Assembly: GCA_030544215.1 (NCBI GenBank)
Contig: JARZZO010000003.1
Coordinates: 568,001 to 632,000 of the forward strand
Reading direction: 5' to 3'
Origin: Zantedeschia hybrid cultivar
Lineage: Eukaryota; Streptophyta; Magnoliopsida; Alismatales; Araceae
Length of the DNA stretch: 64,000 bases
Positions 46,772-58,916 of the stretch are shown piece after piece. Numbering within the stretch: position 1 is the first letter of the stretch; every line of letters starts with the position of its first letter. A program made the position numbers and the translations under genes. A model generated the notes under the pieces. That model saw only the letters and a list, made by a program, of their open reading frames with translations, searched no databases and was not told the origin of the DNA.

Positions 46772-49700
46772 TCAGCGAGGCCGGGCTAATCCAAAACTTG
46801 CTTCAGGTTGCTGTTGGTGACTCTGTATAGAACCGAACAAGAAATTGAAGGCATTCATAAACTAAAATACTGAACCAGCCAAAATAAGAAAAAAAGAAAA
46901 GAAAAGGTCCAAAGTCAGAGTATTGACTCTTCTTTTTGAAAGTGAGAGTTCATTTCCCAACTTTCAAGATTGACTTTACTCATGGTTCATAAAACAATTT
47001 ACTAACCAAAAAAGGAAAACAGGGTGCAGAATGTAGAAGTACCATTGTTAAAAAGGTAGTGCCTCAAGACACAGGCACAATCCTCAAGGCAAGGCACTAG
47101 GAAGATGCCTTAAGGCATGCGCCTCATGCTGCTTACCTCATATTATGCCATCTGTTAATTGAGGTATGCACCTCAAGCCATTTACCTAAGGCTTGCGCCT
47201 TGAGGAGGTAAGACAATGAGATGCTTTAAGGTAGACCTAAGGCTTAAGCCGCCACAATTCTATTTTTCTAAAGAAGGTGTGGATTATATACCACCAATTT
47301 TATTATAAATAAAGAGAGGTTGTATAATCAAATGTTGAGGTGAGGTTCCTCTACCATCACAACTGTGTGGAAACTGCAAAGGGTACAATTATTATTATTT
47401 TTTTGAAAATGAGTGGTACCGCAGAATATATTAAAGGAAGGAAAATTACATGTATAAGAAAAATAAGCTCACAAAAACCTTGAACAAAATACACCAAGAG
47501 AGTGTAACCTCAGCTACCTGCCCCAAGAAGACAAAAAGAAGACGGGGGTGGGTTAATCTTACACAGAACCTTCCCCCACACTAATACTCTGTCCAAAATA
47601 AAAGACAACAGAATCTGGAGTCTTCGACTCCCTTTCGAAGATACTAGCATTAAGTTCTCCCCAAAGAGCCCATAGAGTAGCATACAAAATGATCCACCAA
47701 ATCTCGCGATAGCCTCTCGACATCCATGGACGATCCTACCCTTACAACAATCCCTAAATGGAAGCAGACAGCTGATGCAGACTGTCTTCTCCGGCACTTT
47801 ATCCCAAACCTTTGAGGCGGAGCAAGAAAGGAAGAGATGATCCATAGTCTCTTCCAGTACACATGCTGCATAAGCTGTTCATGCCATCTAGAAATGAAGC
47901 AAGTCTATCATATGTAGGTTGCCACTTGCCACCCTAGTGAAATTCTCCAAATCAAAATTTGAACGTTGAAAGGACTCCTTGTCTTCCACACGTCTGAAGA
48001 AGGGGAATCTCAGTCCCCCATCAATGACAAGAGTGTAGGGTACAATTCTATTAGATAAACAAAAAAGAAGGATTCCAACTAAAACCAATTCTTCTAGTTC
48101 AGACACCAAAAGAGAGGGAAAAAACTGTGGCAGTTCATGTTTCAATGCCAACTAGCAGTCCATATCTTTTTCCCCATAGTTCATTTGTATGGGCCCTATC
48201 ACTAAGTTGAAGTAGTATTACCAATGACAAGTGAGCATTATTTAATTTTTTTTGAGTAGTTTTGACATCCTTTCCATAAAAATAGTGAGGCTTACGCCTC
48301 AAGCCTTATGCCGTGTAAGGCTTTGTAAAGTGCCTCACGACTGCCTCAAGCGCTTTTAAACTATGACAAGTACATAGCTATAATTTAAAGTCCTGAAACA
48401 GAAACATACATATTTTGCAATCCCCCTGAAACCAAACATACACAAGTTGCCTGACTCAGATAGAAGGAACAAGAGCATGAGAAAAACAATAAAAAACATG
48501 AAAGCAATTTTACATGTCAACCACTCGGCTCATCATTGTATAGATACATCAGAAGTCCCATACACGGAGAGCATGGAAGATGCAGATACTTCTATCAACT
48601 TATTGTTAAAAGAAGTGTGCAAAAAAATCCACCCAGCTCTCCTGTTGTCCAGCAGCAATACTGCCTATTCCATTTGTCTCATGCTATCTCCTCCTCATTA
48701 TCATCATCATCAGCAGAGCCTTATCCATATATCTGGGTCACGCTATCTCATGGGGTTTGTTAATTCTTAAATCAAGATTGATCTTGTTGAATCAATAGCT
48801 AAAAACACTTGTATCCATTCACCGAGGGGCAAACTTGACAAAAGAATGTACTTCTATCGAGTCACTTAGCAAGGGTAAAAAACCAGCCAACTAAGTTGAT
48901 TTACACCTTACCTGTCACCAATGTTATGCCAAGGAAAGAATTGCAGACATGCATTTACCTGTGCAAAAGGCTGACCATGCTCATGAGGATGGATGAATCC
49001 CATTCCAGGTCTTGGACCTCTTGGCTGAGCAGGATACTGGGAAGTAGACAAATATATGGAAGGATTTGAGGGAGCACCGACATGATTGGGATTGAAGGGT
49101 GACATCAATCCTTCTGGAGGACAATAGCCAAGTGTAGTTGATGTAGATCCTGTGCCCCAAGGTCCATGAAGGTGCTGTGGAATTGGCCGAGGTTGGTGTT
49201 CAATGGAAATCTGGTGCCTGTGACTGGACCCAAGCTGTGGAAATTCCGTATTATAGTTCACAGCAGGAGAGTACAATGGTTGAACACCATATCCTCCTCC
49301 CCCGTTGAACCCAAACCCTGGATCAAACCTTTGCATATATCTGCATAAATTAGGTAATGTTCATTAGGGGTAAACATAATTATGAGTGACCGCAAATGAA
49401 TTCTAAAAGTGCTGAAACGGAATACAATTCAATCACAATAAAAATGTGACACACTTTTTGAAGTTACTTCAACACATCTGTCTCCTACTGTAGGTTAAAA
49501 CTCAAAATCCTCGTGATTAAAGAAAAGAAAAGGTGGAAGCAAACTAAAGAAGCAAGCATGACTCTATGACCAACATATGACTTGGCATAATGAGTACCAA
49601 GTTCTAAGAGATCTTCTAGGAAATATTTCACCTATCTTGTTAAAAATATTTGCTTTCCTACTAAAAGAAAGGATGAAGAGAAAGCCAACACTCTGTAATC

Positions 49701-52700
49701 GTTATATACCTATCATAGTTCCTGTCATAGTCAGGATCCTTCCGGTCCATCTCACGGTCACGAAAAATGGCAACCCTATTGCTTGCCTTATATCTACTGA
49801 TAACTGGATCCTTCTCTGCCCTGCCTCTACTTGATCTGCTGCTACCTCCAGAAAAATCGACAGAAGCTCGGCTAAGATTAACCTCCTCTGGTCCCTCATA
49901 AAATGAATTTTCATCAAACCGACTTGACACCACGGCATCCTGTTGGAAAACATCTCGTAAAATAGTTTCACCTTCTGATTTCCCTTCATTACCAGTGCCA
50001 CCGCTACCACTAAATATCCGCGCACGAGCTCTGTTATACTCCTCTTTCCTTTCTTCTACACTTTTTGAACGACTCATCTTTGATGAATGACTATTAATAT
50101 TAATAACGTTCTGTGTTTGCTTCTCTGGTCTTTGTTTGATTGCAACCTTAGCAACACTGTCGCTCTCCTCCTTTGGCAGATTGACAGGGATGTCTGCTAG
50201 ACGAATTAGTGGGAGACGACATACAGATGTTTTCTGAAGCACAATTCTGGAGCCTGAGCCATCGAGCGAACTGTTGTCAGGCACAGCCATTGACTGGAGA
50301 CAGTAATGCTGGGCAACACGGTGTGCTGCTAATCGTAGGTAGGAATTTGGCAGTGGTTGTAACTCCAGCTGTTGCTGTGCGGGATCCCGGATGAACTTCT
50401 CAATGTCCTGCTCCATTCGTAAAACTGGACAGGGAAAGAAGCTATATTAGCAAGCAAGAAGTATTCCATAAAGGAACATATTTAAACATTGTCAATACAT
50501 GCATAATCAACATACTTTTCACAGCATGCGAGATGCATTATCAACATGGACATGCAAAAAAAGCAAAGCAAACTGTGAATGAAATTCTTCACAGGAGTAC
50601 ATCAAAGAGGCCACTGATATGTATAGCCTACCGCCAGACCAGACGGGACAAACTGCTCCATACCCCACACCTGGGACGACAAGAGGCATGGGAATAAGAA
50701 TGCCTATGCCTACTGCCTCTTTCCCCTTTCTAATAATTACTTTTCATTGGTTTTGCACTCCTTGATACTCAGCCATTAAAATTCGAGAACCTTGGAAATT
50801 TCAATTTGCGTTGCTATAAATCAAGAGCTAATATGACCTTTAAAGAAGGGGATAACCTAAAAGACTTAAATGGGGGTGGCAAAATTCCAATTAAAGAACT
50901 CAGTATTAGACAAGCTAATTTTTAATAGGAAATTAGAGATAAAAATTAAAGTAGGTGACTCCAAATGTTAAAGATTAACATCAAAACTTGTACGCACCCA
51001 TATGCTTGCTTATTTGTTGCTTCCTCTGCATCTGCGACTGCCATAATCATTATCCCTTTTTTTTAGGGGGTGGGGGAGTTTATATATGTAGTGTTCTCCT
51101 TGTTCCCATTCCCCCTTTCTCTTCTTTCTCTTATTTCAAAATTTATGTATTTTTTTCATTTTCCCTTATTTATTTACATCAAATTTTAGTTAATTTATTC
51201 AGTTCCTGACACAGTTAAAAAACATTGGATTGGAGGTGAGATAGATGAGCCTAGGCCAACTCGGTTTGGCCGATCTTCAGCTAGTCCAGCCTATCAAATA
51301 TTAAGTTGTTCAAACTGCATACTAGCATGGGGTTTTTAAAAGTTTGCACACTATAGACCCACACCAGTTACCCTAACCCTACTGTTGCAGGACATGGGAG
51401 ATGGATGGGAAGGAGAACGTGGAGGTAAGGAGGATAACTGTGGCAGTGGGGTAATAACAGTGTCACTGGCAAGTGGCAACAGCAACTATAGAAGCAGCAT
51501 GCCAGCAATCAGGATCACAAAGGAGTTGCTGAGTGGTGCAGCAGTATTACTAAATGCAATGGCAATGGTAGCAACAGTAACAACGGCAGCGGAAGTGACA
51601 CAAGGACAGTGGAGATGGAAGCGTGTATTTCTCCTTTCTCCCCTTTTCCTCTCCCCCTCTCTTTCCCCGCTCCTTTCTTTCTACTCTTCCTTTCCCCATT
51701 TTCTTTCTCTCTTTCTTTTCTCCTTCATTCAAGAATGATCAGATTGATGCCAATATCAATAGGCAAAAGCTCAATGTTAAGGGAAGTGGCCAGAAGTCAG
51801 CTGATCCAGCTAATTTAAGCACAGATCAGCTGAAGTGTGGTGCAAAACACAGAAGGCCTTATTTCGACATGATTCCACCAATTTTTAAGACCATGATAAT
51901 GTCCATATTTGTCTCACGAAGCAAAAATAGTGGGATCCAACATGCTTGCCCAAGTCAGTGAATGATTGGGAGGTGTAAATCTACATATAGCTTCGAAGAG
52001 AGTTGTGCTCTAGTCTTCCCACAACATATCCCCTCCCTGGAACTTGATTGACATAATATACTGTGCAACTCACACCAGATATTGTTGGCATATGTAAAAT
52101 CACATTCATCCATGCCTGCAACTGGAACAACAATGGAGAAGGTTATTGGAATGTACAACTGGCCACCGAACCCTTTTAAAATCTTTTGGGCTTCGGCGGC
52201 CTTCCAGATCCTATGCGGTCCACGGATTGATGGATGAGGCTTGATGATGATGATGATTCCATATGACATACATTTTGTCATCTTTAAAATCTTATATAAG
52301 GTGGAAAATCGTGCATAAAAATCCGGGCAATTGATTGTCTGTTCAGGTGTATCACCCTAGCTCTCAGTTCTTAGCAGATGTTAGCTGATTTTTCAATTGT
52401 TGCAACCCACAACTCATTAGATACTAGCTAAATAAGCAAAGGAATGGACATAATTCTACATGCAAAAAATATACAACATTCAGATGGAGCAGAATGTCTA
52501 ACTGGCTTTCTTTCAGACAGACTTGAAAATGATAACTTGTGGGTTGACTGACTTGAAAATGATAACTTGAACTAATTGGTAGCTAAGAAGGGTCAAAGGC
52601 ATATATAAGTAGAGATGTAGATGGTCATAAATACACCAATAGATCAACTTTGTTCGGACAATGGACAGATTTTCTTTTCACACCATCCTGTTAGTTTCCT

Positions 52701-54758
52701 CTTTATCCTACTCGAATGTTCACCAACCTGAGCATCAAAAGATTTTCCCTCCGAGTCAGACTAGGGGACCTCTCACCGTCTATCTTGCAGAGCTCACAAA
52801 GCTCGATGACATTCCACTACAGTTTGGCGAGATCCACCTTGGCTACTCTGCGCAAGTCTGTCTACCTCTGCTCATCGCTGCACTATAGCTCCTCTCCTCA
52901 GCTCAGCTAATCCAAGGGACCTACAAGCTCATTCACCTCGTCTCAGCTCACCTCAACCATAATTTCCCCCGTCTCTCTTCCAGCTAAAGCTCACCATAAC
53001 TACTTTACTAGCTAATATGCTTTAGTTATCTTCAGGTCAGCCATGAGCTGTGTTAGCTTAAAAAATGACCTCAATCTTCTTTGGAAAGTTCAATAACTCC
53101 CATTCTTCTCTTACTCTCTAAGGTCCTGTAGGTCACCCTTTAGATCAAATTGACCTATACAAGTGTTTGGCATCATCATCCTCCAAGTCAGATTTTGATG
53201 TCAACAGGAGGAGAATGGCAAGCTCTTAATGAGATCAGCACTCAAAACATATTGGCATTAAGCTCTGGAAAAATAGGATAAGATGGTTTGGTCATGTACA
53301 CCACCATTCAAGTTTGGCACCAGTGAAGAGGTATGACCAAACAAGAGTGGTGGAGAACTCAGAGAAAACAAGAAAAATGAGATGGTTATATGTAGTAAAA
53401 AAGGACTTGATGTTCCTAGGTAGTAGGTTTATCAATAAATATGTATTATATAAACTAAAATGGTGGGACAAGATTCATGTAGCCAACCCTAAATAAATGG
53501 GATAAGGCTATGATGATGATGATGTCATGAAGATGATGATGACAATGATGAAATAGATGGGGGAACCTAGCATATGTTGTTCTTCTAGGCTTGGTTAGCT
53601 ATGACTCCACTAAAGGTAAAAGGTCCTAATATGGAGAGTTAGATGACCTAGAGATTTTATATGGAGTTGATTAACCAACCATGAATGAAGACAATAAGAT
53701 GTCAGTTAGATTAGATGACCTAGAAATTTTATAGCTGGGACTTTGTTAGATTAACCATGATTTTTACTTGCGTCAAACTTTCATTTTCTTTGGATGTCTT
53801 ATACAAGGGTGCTTGTTTATATATTGCATAAACACCCTAGATAGCTCCTTTGCTAATTCCTGATACGGAAAGCGCAAATTTTGAAGGAAAGTTAGAGATA
53901 CCACCGGACCAGTAGCCAGTCTCAAAATCTCTGTAGGACCTTTAATCCTAACGAATCTTATATTGATGGGATAAGGCTTCAGATTGATTAATTGACATAT
54001 TTAGGCACCACTATCAACCAAACGAGCCTTGACAAGATTTTAGCATGGTGTTCTTAGGAGTCAAACCTATCTTCTGCTAATGATGCATCCCACGGTTTTG
54101 GCATGGCAAATGCAGGTTTTGCTTCAGGTAGCAGCTAGTCGACGAAAGAGTACAACCCTTTAAGATTTGGTGTGCATGTCCTAAGCCAACCAAACTCATG
54201 GGATAAGCACCCTTGTTGTTGTTGCTGATGCTGTTGATTATGTCTAATTGCCCAATAAGAGGGGTATTCCTCTACAGACGCGAGACAGAGAGAGAGAGAG
54301 ACACACACACAGACGTACACACAAACACACGCACAGCGAGAGAGAGAGCGAGAGAGAGACACACACAGACGTACACACAAACACACGCACAGCGAGAGAG
54401 AGAGCGAGATTTCAGCAGGAAATTTGGGGGAATTTCGAGAGATAACGGGCAGACGACAAAATTAAGAAACAGAAACAGAAGAATACTTACTCGAGAGCCG
54501 TTCCCGCGGCTTCTCCAGCGCCTCCCTCAGGAACTGGTCCACCTGGCCAGGCACAGCCGCTTGCGATAAGGAAGAAGGCGATGACGGCGGCAGGGGGGCA
54601 GGAGCCGCGGTGGGAAGCGGTGCGTTGTCGAGGAAGTCGGGCGGCGGAGAGTTGCGGGAAGAAGAGGAGGAGGAGAGGAGCAAGCGGGTCATGCTGTGGT
54701 CCAAATCGGCGAGCTCCCAGGAGTCGGGAGGTCCGATGTCGTCCGCGTGCCCCTCCAT
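46772..54758 (-). CDS. R3H and SUZ domain RNA-binding protein
   Basis: Predicted single-stranded nucleic-acid-binding protein of a conserved plant R3H-SUZ family (human R3HDM-like architecture); the biological role is not established. Four minus-strand exons (54758-54491, 50424-49710, 49340-48959, 46822-46772) join in phase to 471 residues. Exon 1 is Ser/Pro-rich and ends VDQFLREALEKPRERLS. Exon 2 opens with RMEQDIEKFI and has the R3H core SYLRLAAHRVAQHY. It continues with CRLPLIRLADIPV and the SUZ motif SKSVEERKEEYNRARARIF. Exon 3 starts YMQRFDPGFG and is Gly/Pro/Gln-rich. The 17-codon last exon ends FGLARPR. I chose the start MEGHADDIG; an upstream in-frame ATG at 54866 would add 36 low-complexity residues. 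Intron 1 (4.07 kb) and intron 3 (2.14 kb) are swollen by transposon remnants. No coding lesions were seen. Confidence 0.9.
47043..48365. mobile_element. hAT-like element in R3H intron 3, with a nested LINE
   Basis: The left end CATTGTTAAAAAGG and the inverted right end CATAGTTTAAAAGCG are similar. Both continue into subterminal GCCTCAAG/CTTGAGGC repeats, as in many plant hAT non-autonomous elements. The flanking 8-mers AGAAGTAC (47035-47042) and ACAAGTAC (48366-48373) differ at one base and look like an aged 8-bp target duplication. A LINE remnant sits inside. Confidence 0.6.
47395..48150 (-). pseudogene. LINE 3' remnant nested in the hAT-like element
   Basis: The minus strand carries DHLFLSCSASKVWDKV, a zf-RVT-like HLF-C-VW motif, then SFCMLLYGLFGENL. 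The latter corresponds to the W-L-WGLWxERN region of LINE ORF2. The segment 47395-47470 (TTTTTTTGAAAATGAGTGGTACCGC) resembles a plant LINE 3' end. The coding part is broken into several frames. Confidence 0.6.
51620..51735. repeat. Long polypyrimidine tract in R3H intron 1
   Basis: About 115 bp of almost pure C/T on the plus strand (A/G-rich on the transcribed minus-strand RNA). ORFs on both strands here (RKKERKK-type) are compositional artefacts. Confidence 0.8.
53190..53545 (+). pseudogene. RTE-like LINE 3' tail in R3H intron 1
   Basis: The plus strand reads RWFGHV-like sequence with errors, then MAPVKRYDQTRV, EKTRKMRWLYVVKKDL and WWDKIHVANPK. This is followed by AATGGGATAAGGCTATGATGATGATGATG. 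The order and the ATG/GAT-repeat tail are typical of the 3' end of plant RTE LINEs. It is antisense to the host gene. Confidence 0.65.
54290..54408. repeat. Two tandem copies of a ~59-bp GA/CA-rich unit
   Basis: Each unit runs AGAGAGAGACACACACAGACG, then TACACACAAACACACGCACAGCG, then AGAGAGAGAGCG. The array ends about 80 bp from the exon 1 donor of the R3H gene. Confidence 0.85.
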
Positions 54759-57700
54759 AGGCCGCAGACGGTGGGGAGGGGGAAGGAGGCTGGGGTTAGA
54801 GGGAGGGGAAGAAGGGGAAGACCTGGATCCAGACGAGTTCCATGACGATGGTGAAAGAGAGAGCAAGAGACGCAGAGATCCACATAGAGAGGATGAGGAG
54901 GAGGAGGAGGAGGAGGAGGAGAAGGAAGGGATCCCTTGCTCTTGCTATTGGCGGGTGGCGGCCAAGGAGGATTTTATTTAGCTTAGCTTAGGGCGCGCAC
55001 GCGGTGGGGGACGAGGAGGGCAAGCAAAGGAAAGGAAGAAGGGATCTCATCTTCCTCCTTGCCTTTGTCGTTTTCTCTCGCCTGCTCTCTCTCTCTCTCT
55101 CGTCGTGGTTGTCGCTTCCTCTCCCTCTTATATAAGGGAAGTAAGTTTACGGGCGGAATTTTCTAATGCGCCAAAGAATAGAGAGGAGCCCGAATCGGAA
55201 AGGAAAAATATAAGACGCGCCTGCGTTGCGTCCACTAGCTGGTTAGTACTAATAGTACTAGCACTACCTGCAGCAGTAGTAGTCCGTGTCAGAATCTGGA
55301 TCCGGAGCCCTCGCCTCCTCTGACTGTTTGGACAAGATGCGATGCGGAATCCGAATCCGGCAGCGCGATGCCCGCGAATCGGATTTGGATCTGGCCGTGG
55401 ATTTATTAGGGGGTGTTTGCATTTTTTCAATTTTTTTCGAAAAATATTAACTTTCACGAGGCTTCCAAACATGATCGAGTAAAAATTCGTTGGAAAAATA
55501 GGCTTCAGAATATTCTTTTTTTTCACTTCCTCACCTTTTTCTAATCAATTCTGGTCCAACCACATAACATGAGATTGAGATTGCCAATCATACTCGATCG
55601 ACAAAAGATCTCACACGGATGCTCTCATCACTCTTTGGACATCTTTAATTACGTGAGGAGGGTAATTAAAATATGTCTATCACATCATTAGAGAGCGTAA
55701 GTAAATTTGTAATATCTCTCGGATGAAAATAATCTAACTCGAGATCGTCATTTTTAAGTAATTCAGGTCAAGAGGCGATCCAAATAGCCAACGCCTCGCG
55801 AGCCCAACACAGCCGTGATACCCCTAGGTCCACAAATTTTTAAACTTTGAATTTATAAACTTAAATTAAACTATAATGATATGGGATTCCCAACTGTTCG
55901 ATCGGACTACTAATTGTGTTGGCTCAAACCAAACCAACAAAGTGATATCCCATGATAAGCAAGATGGCGGGAGGGAGAACTTTTAGAAATAATGTCCCTA
56001 TGCAATTTTGTCAAAGTCGTCACACGGGATTAAATAGAAAGTAACGAGGCCTACATTCCCATTCCTCCTCACCATTAAAATTCTTTAAAAAAAAGATAAA
56101 TTGTTTATAATTTATGTTTGCTTAAACAAGTTGATTAGGCATGTGCTCTCGCCTCATTTACAAATCGAGTGTGAAAGTTTGTTCGAACTTAGTTCATTTA
56201 ACTTAATAAACAAATTAAGTCTAGGTCAAACTACTTGTTGAGCATCTCAATTCATCTGTAACTCTAATGGGGGCCTATATCTGAATGCTCCCTACAAGTA
56301 GTAAGATCCGTGAGGAGGTATCACTCCATGCGATGGGTGATGGGACCTTTGAGCTCAAAATAATATTACTCGAAAAAGGCAAAGTTGTCGCGACAATGTG
56401 AAAATTTTCTAATTAAGAGGAAACATTAGTTTAAACGTCGATATTCTCTCTACTTGGGGGGCCTTTGTAAAAACCTCTGATCAGGGGAAGAAAAAAAAAA
56501 AGATTCACTCTCCGGAAGCGTCCCATTCAAGGCTGTAATCAGGTAAGAGGCAAGAGTAGAGATGGGCATTTTTTCTTCTATTTCTATTAGAAATGTGAAA
56601 CAAAAATACAACATTCTTATTTCTGCTTCCATCATCAATTTGAAGCAAAAACAGACATAAAAGTTTCCACTATACTTCTCTTTTTATGCACATTGATACT
56701 GGAAAATTGCACGCAATGTGCGTTATCACGTATTGTGCATGGTATAGACCATTCATTGACGTCTATTGCGCCGATGCACACAAGTGACATCTAGGCTAAG
56801 ATAACATCCCTTTTGTCTAGTAAGTACCACAAGAGAAAACGCAAGAAAGATCCTAACACGCACCTTACAAAAATGTCGTACCTTCTTCGGCGAAAGTATT
56901 AGTTATCAGACCATCTATCTTGAAAATAAAAGTTCAAGTCTTTATGTTATTATTTTTATATCGAAAGATATATAATTAAGAAAAATAATTCAATGAGCTC
57001 GACTATATCGTGCGGTCGAACTCGAACGTCACAGCGAGATAACTTTTTTCACTTTACTTGATTTAGTGAGCTCGACCTCATCATGCGGTCGAGCGCCACA
57101 GCAAGAGAACTCTATAATTAATTGGAGATGTGGCGCTCGACTGCATGGTGCAGTCGAGCCTACTGAATCGGGCCTCTATAATTAATTGTAGATGTATAAA
57201 AAATTGTGTGCCTCTCTTGAGATATTGTCTCCAGAACGGAAGTGAGAGTTTTCATTTTTCTTGGAAAAAGACTCTTGTTGAAAAGAGAGGTTGCGTCCTA
57301 CTTATAAACACATGCCTATTTTTACAACACCCAATGTGAGACTAAAACAATTTGTCATTTTTATGTCTCTATATAGTCCTCTGTGAAAGTAAACGTACGC
57401 TGATCCGTTTGAACTGCTAGACGGATCAAACTGGCTAAAGGTACTCGAACAAGTTGATAACGGTTTGTTCAATTCTCACATACGGCGCTATTGTGGATAC
57501 GTAAAAATTTACATACCTCCTTCAAGATAATCCCGATGAGATTTTGTCATTTTCTTCGAAAAAAAAGACCTAATTAAGAAGAGAGATTGTGTTCTGCTTA
57601 TAAGCACACGTTTATTTTTACAGCATCCGATGTGGAACTAGCAAATTGTCATTTTTATACATCTACATTAATATTTATTAAGAAGAAGAAAAAAAATTAA

Positions 57701-58660
57701 TATTTATTATTATAATACTATATTATCAAAAAATACACCAACGATAGATGTGAAAATGAATGTTTCTACATGTGCATAGAATTTCTTATTGAGAGATTCT
57801 AATTTGCAAAACTGAAGAGAACATTCTTTTTTGGTTTTAAATTTACTATTAATGAAAACGTAAAAAATAGATAAAAATAAAAAAAATCCGGATTACCTAA
57901 CCTAGCAGCAAGAAAAAGGGGGGAAAACAAAAATGACACCGTCAAAAACACCCTGCGGCAGCGGGGTTGGGTTCTTGCATCTCCTCGCCGGCATTGCCGA
58001 CTGACAACATATACATATTATGTATGCATAAAAGAGGAGGAAGAACTTATATATTGTCCAAGTCTGGTTCCTATGAGTGAGGATGGAGTTGGGTAAATGC
58101 GAAAGGGAAGGAGTTTTTTAATAAAGCCCTTCATGGGAAATGGAAAAGGTTTTATTTTGAAAAATTATCCTCCCTACACTATACTTACTGAATTCCATCC
58201 ACACCTACACTTAGATGATCCTGGTTCTGTATACATATCCTTCCTGGGTCTTTGGTCTACATCTGTTGGCCGTTGCACATCTCCCGCACGTCCCCGTCTC
58301 CCTGTTTTCTCTCCCCCGTTGGAGTTGGAGGGCCATGCTCGCCACGTTGGGGTGGTTCTCTCCAGGTGGTGTCGCCGACTGCCACCACGTCTGAGACTCC
58401 ACCCGTCCCCTGATGTCATTAAGCTCTCCGCAGCCGCAGGGCAGGGTAGGGTTTATCCGGACGGAGAGTTCAACCCCCCACCCATCGATATCGAAGAGAT
58501 AAGCTCCTCCTCCTCCTCCTGCCGCTACGCTTCCATGCATCGACAATATGACACTCGGTCTTCCTGTTGCACTGTCTCCCACAATCGTCTCAGCCAACAA
58601 CCCATCCATCCCCTACCCCCCTCCATCCTTAAATACACCACCATCCCATTCCCCTCCCTC
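54759..58660. other. Divergent intergenic region between the R3H and ERF genes
   Basis: Contains the R3H leader and promoter next to 54759, with a GGA/GAG microsatellite at about 54891-54921 and a CT run at about 55085-55103. Further on is AT-rich DNA with repeats. Around 56995-57180, words of the form GAGCTCGAC, GCGGTCGA and TATAATTAATTG.AGATG recur. No gene was recognised. A 260-codon plus-strand frame at 58097-58879 is treated as non-coding because it spans the ERF TATA box and shows no family motif. Confidence 0.5.
57190..57670. repeat. Diverged direct repeat (~150 bp) upstream of ERF
   Basis: Blocks at about 57210-57355 and 57520-57655 share TTTTCTT, then GAGAGRTTG, CTTATAARCACA, TTTATTTTTACA and CAATGTGAGACT/CGATGTGGAACT, then TTGTCATTTTTAT. 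The last words resemble sequence common in plant LTRs, but no full LTR element is visible. Confidence 0.5.
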
Positions 58661-58672
58661 GTCTCCACCACC

Positions 58673-58687
58673 ATATATATATATATT
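58673..58687 (+). promoter_or_regulatory. Candidate TATA box of the ERF gene
   Basis: ATATATATATATATT lies about 230 bp upstream of the ATG at 58917 and follows a C-rich stretch. The implied leader is about 200 bases. Confidence 0.4.
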
Positions 58688-58916
58688 GGGCGCCTAGCTC
58701 GCCTTAGAAAGAAATGGGTGGGATGGCGTAAAACTGCTTGGCAAGAAGACCTTGGGCGGTGGCTCCCTCTTGGTCCTTGGCATTGTGTACGTAGAGAGAG
58801 AGAGAAGGAATATGTAAGACGGTGGACGGCGGTCTCCATAGGTTGGCGTTGTAGGGGCCGGTTTAAAGACAAGACTTGATCAAGTGAGTACCTCGTTGGC
58901 TCCACTGCAGGCAGCC

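Noticed and set aside
54241..54420. A CRISPR-like array
   Set aside because: It is a plant GA/CA tandem duplication without spacers. CRISPR arrays are not expected in nuclear plant DNA.
54758..54866. The longer N-terminus for the R3H protein
   Set aside because: The extra 36 residues are Ser/Pro low-complexity. MEGHADDIG gives a more plausible start, though the longer form cannot be excluded.
58097..58879. A 260-codon plus-strand ORF upstream of the ERF gene
   Set aside because: It runs through the likely ERF TATA box and leader, has no family motif, and overlaps equally long antisense frames, as expected in C-rich promoter DNA.
58884..58916. Upstream in-frame start for the ERF protein
   Set aside because: The codon at 58884 is GTG, not ATG. 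The ATG at 58917 has a strong initiation context.
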